Of a DNA stretch of 5,586 nt, positions 5,306-5,586 are shown one piece after another (position 1 is the stretch's first letter; the number at the start of each line of letters is the position of its first letter). The notes under the pieces were generated by a model. That model had not been told where the DNA came from. It ran no database searches and worked only from the letters and a program-made list of their open reading frames with translations. Source of the DNA: an uncultured Clostridium sp. (GTDB lineage Bacteria; Bacillota_A; Clostridia; TANB77; CAG-508); the NCBI GenBank assembly GCA_947382445.1, contig CANCZH010000097.1, forward strand, positions 1-5,586. Direction: 5' to 3'. Both the position numbers and the translations under genes were made by a program.

Positions 5306-5545
5306 ACAATTACTTTCTATCTTCTCCTAAAATTCATTAAACGGCAATTAGCTAAATTGCTCCACAGGACTTCCACCTACCTGCTTTCAACAGATTTGTT
5401 CTCAATGCGTGGGACGGTTTTATCTCGCTCGTGCTATGACTAAACAAGTGTATCATTATACCTACTACTTGTCCTCGCCTTATAAGTGGCTATCTTATAT
5501 TTAAGTAAAGTAATTTGTGAGATTACTTTTTAACTAGCTCGAATA
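5306..5545 (-). ncRNA. Candidate structured non-coding RNA upstream of the MazF gene
   Basis: No protein frame is credible here, yet 5341-5480 is about 44% GC, far above its surroundings. On the minus strand I see several hairpins: CAAGT/ACTTG around an AGTAGG-containing loop (5444-5472), ATCTG/CAGGT with loop TTGAAAG (5379-5395) and GCAATT/AATTGC (5344-5360). There is also a possible long-range pairing of CCAC plus AGGA (near 5486-5489 and 5472-5475) with TCCT plus GTGG (5362-5369). A terminator follows at 5272-5305, and a stem of about 8 bp lies near the 5' end (5508-5530). I see no diagnostic segments of tmRNA, RNase P, SRP RNA, a T-box leader or group II intron domain V. My vague leading guess for a known family is the raiA motif, which I cannot verify. 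The strand is inferred from terminator and gene direction. An RNA antitoxin is the alternative discussed in the findings. Confidence 0.5.
5507..5531. terminator. Hairpin near the 5' end of the RNA; terminator-like on the plus strand
   Basis: AAAGTAAT, seven bases, ATTACTTT form a perfect stem that on the plus strand runs into TTTTT. On the minus strand it would be the first hairpin of the candidate RNA. If the RNA were instead transcribed from the plus strand, this would be its terminator, which is why the strand assignment is not settled. Confidence 0.4.
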
Positions 5546-5554
5546 GTAGGAATG

Positions 5555-5583
5555 TATTTAATGAATTGTTATTTAATTTTCAA
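5555..5583 (-). promoter_or_regulatory. Possible promoter of the structured RNA
   Basis: TTGAAA is followed after 16-17 bases by TTAAAT/TAAATA, a sigma-A-like spacing in AT-rich DNA, just ahead of the first hairpin. The -10 match is only partial, so this is a weak call. Confidence 0.3.
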
Positions 5584-5586
5584 AGT

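Noticed and set aside
5453..5458. Perfect TATAAT on the minus strand as a -10 box
   Set aside because: It lies in the loop of a predicted RNA hairpin, and upstream there is only a poor -35 (TTATAA, 19-base spacing).
5306..5545. T-box, tmRNA, RNase P RNA, SRP RNA or group II intron
   Set aside because: The hallmark conserved segments of these families as I know them are not present on either strand.
1..5586. CRISPR array or tRNA gene
   Set aside because: I saw no regularly spaced direct repeats and no cloverleaf with a conserved T-arm.

Overview
This AT-rich window (roughly 25-35% GC over most of its length) looks like a low-GC Firmicute, most likely a gut-type Clostridium relative. The lysine/isoleucine-rich proteins, strong AGGAGG-type ribosome binding sites and a prepilin with Clostridia-style Ig-like and WLASP-containing domains point that way. 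Every gene I can support is on the minus strand, so the biological order runs from high to low coordinates. The plus-strand open frames look like shadows.

Layout from right to left. (1) 5271-5583: no protein gene. A GC-richer (about 44%) stretch with several hairpins looks like a structured non-coding RNA read on the minus strand, ending in an intrinsic terminator that abuts the next ribosome binding site. (2) 4493-5248: a MazF/PemK-family endoribonuclease toxin carrying an N-terminal transmembrane helix, with no protein antitoxin beside it. (3) 4391-4467: a terminator-like hairpin and a perfect 7-bp inverted repeat. (4) 3253-4374: a 44-residue SHOCT-like protein, a 52-residue stump of a serine recombinase that lacks the serine, and a frameshifted recombinase paralogue with all four inspected catalytic positions replaced. 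(5) 1627-3240: an intact-looking large serine recombinase. (6) 90-1648: a prepilin-type surface protein gene that has lost its first codons and is split by a one-base frameshift at an A7 run.

The recombinase stop codon lies inside the coding sequence for the conserved hydrophobic prepilin N-terminus. The simplest reading is that a serine-recombinase mobile element, extending rightward out of the window, is integrated in the 5' end of a pilin gene and that this junction is one attachment site. The small and dead recombinase paralogues upstream form one run with the active enzyme and may be accessory factors or relics.

The most interesting candidate system is the RNA-terminator-MazF arrangement at the right end. 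It has the layout of a type III toxin-antitoxin locus, where an RNA antitoxin precedes a leaky terminator and a MazF-fold toxin, but the RNA shows no obvious tandem repeats. That reading is inference. The second candidate is a recombinase that uses the conserved prepilin coding sequence as its target.
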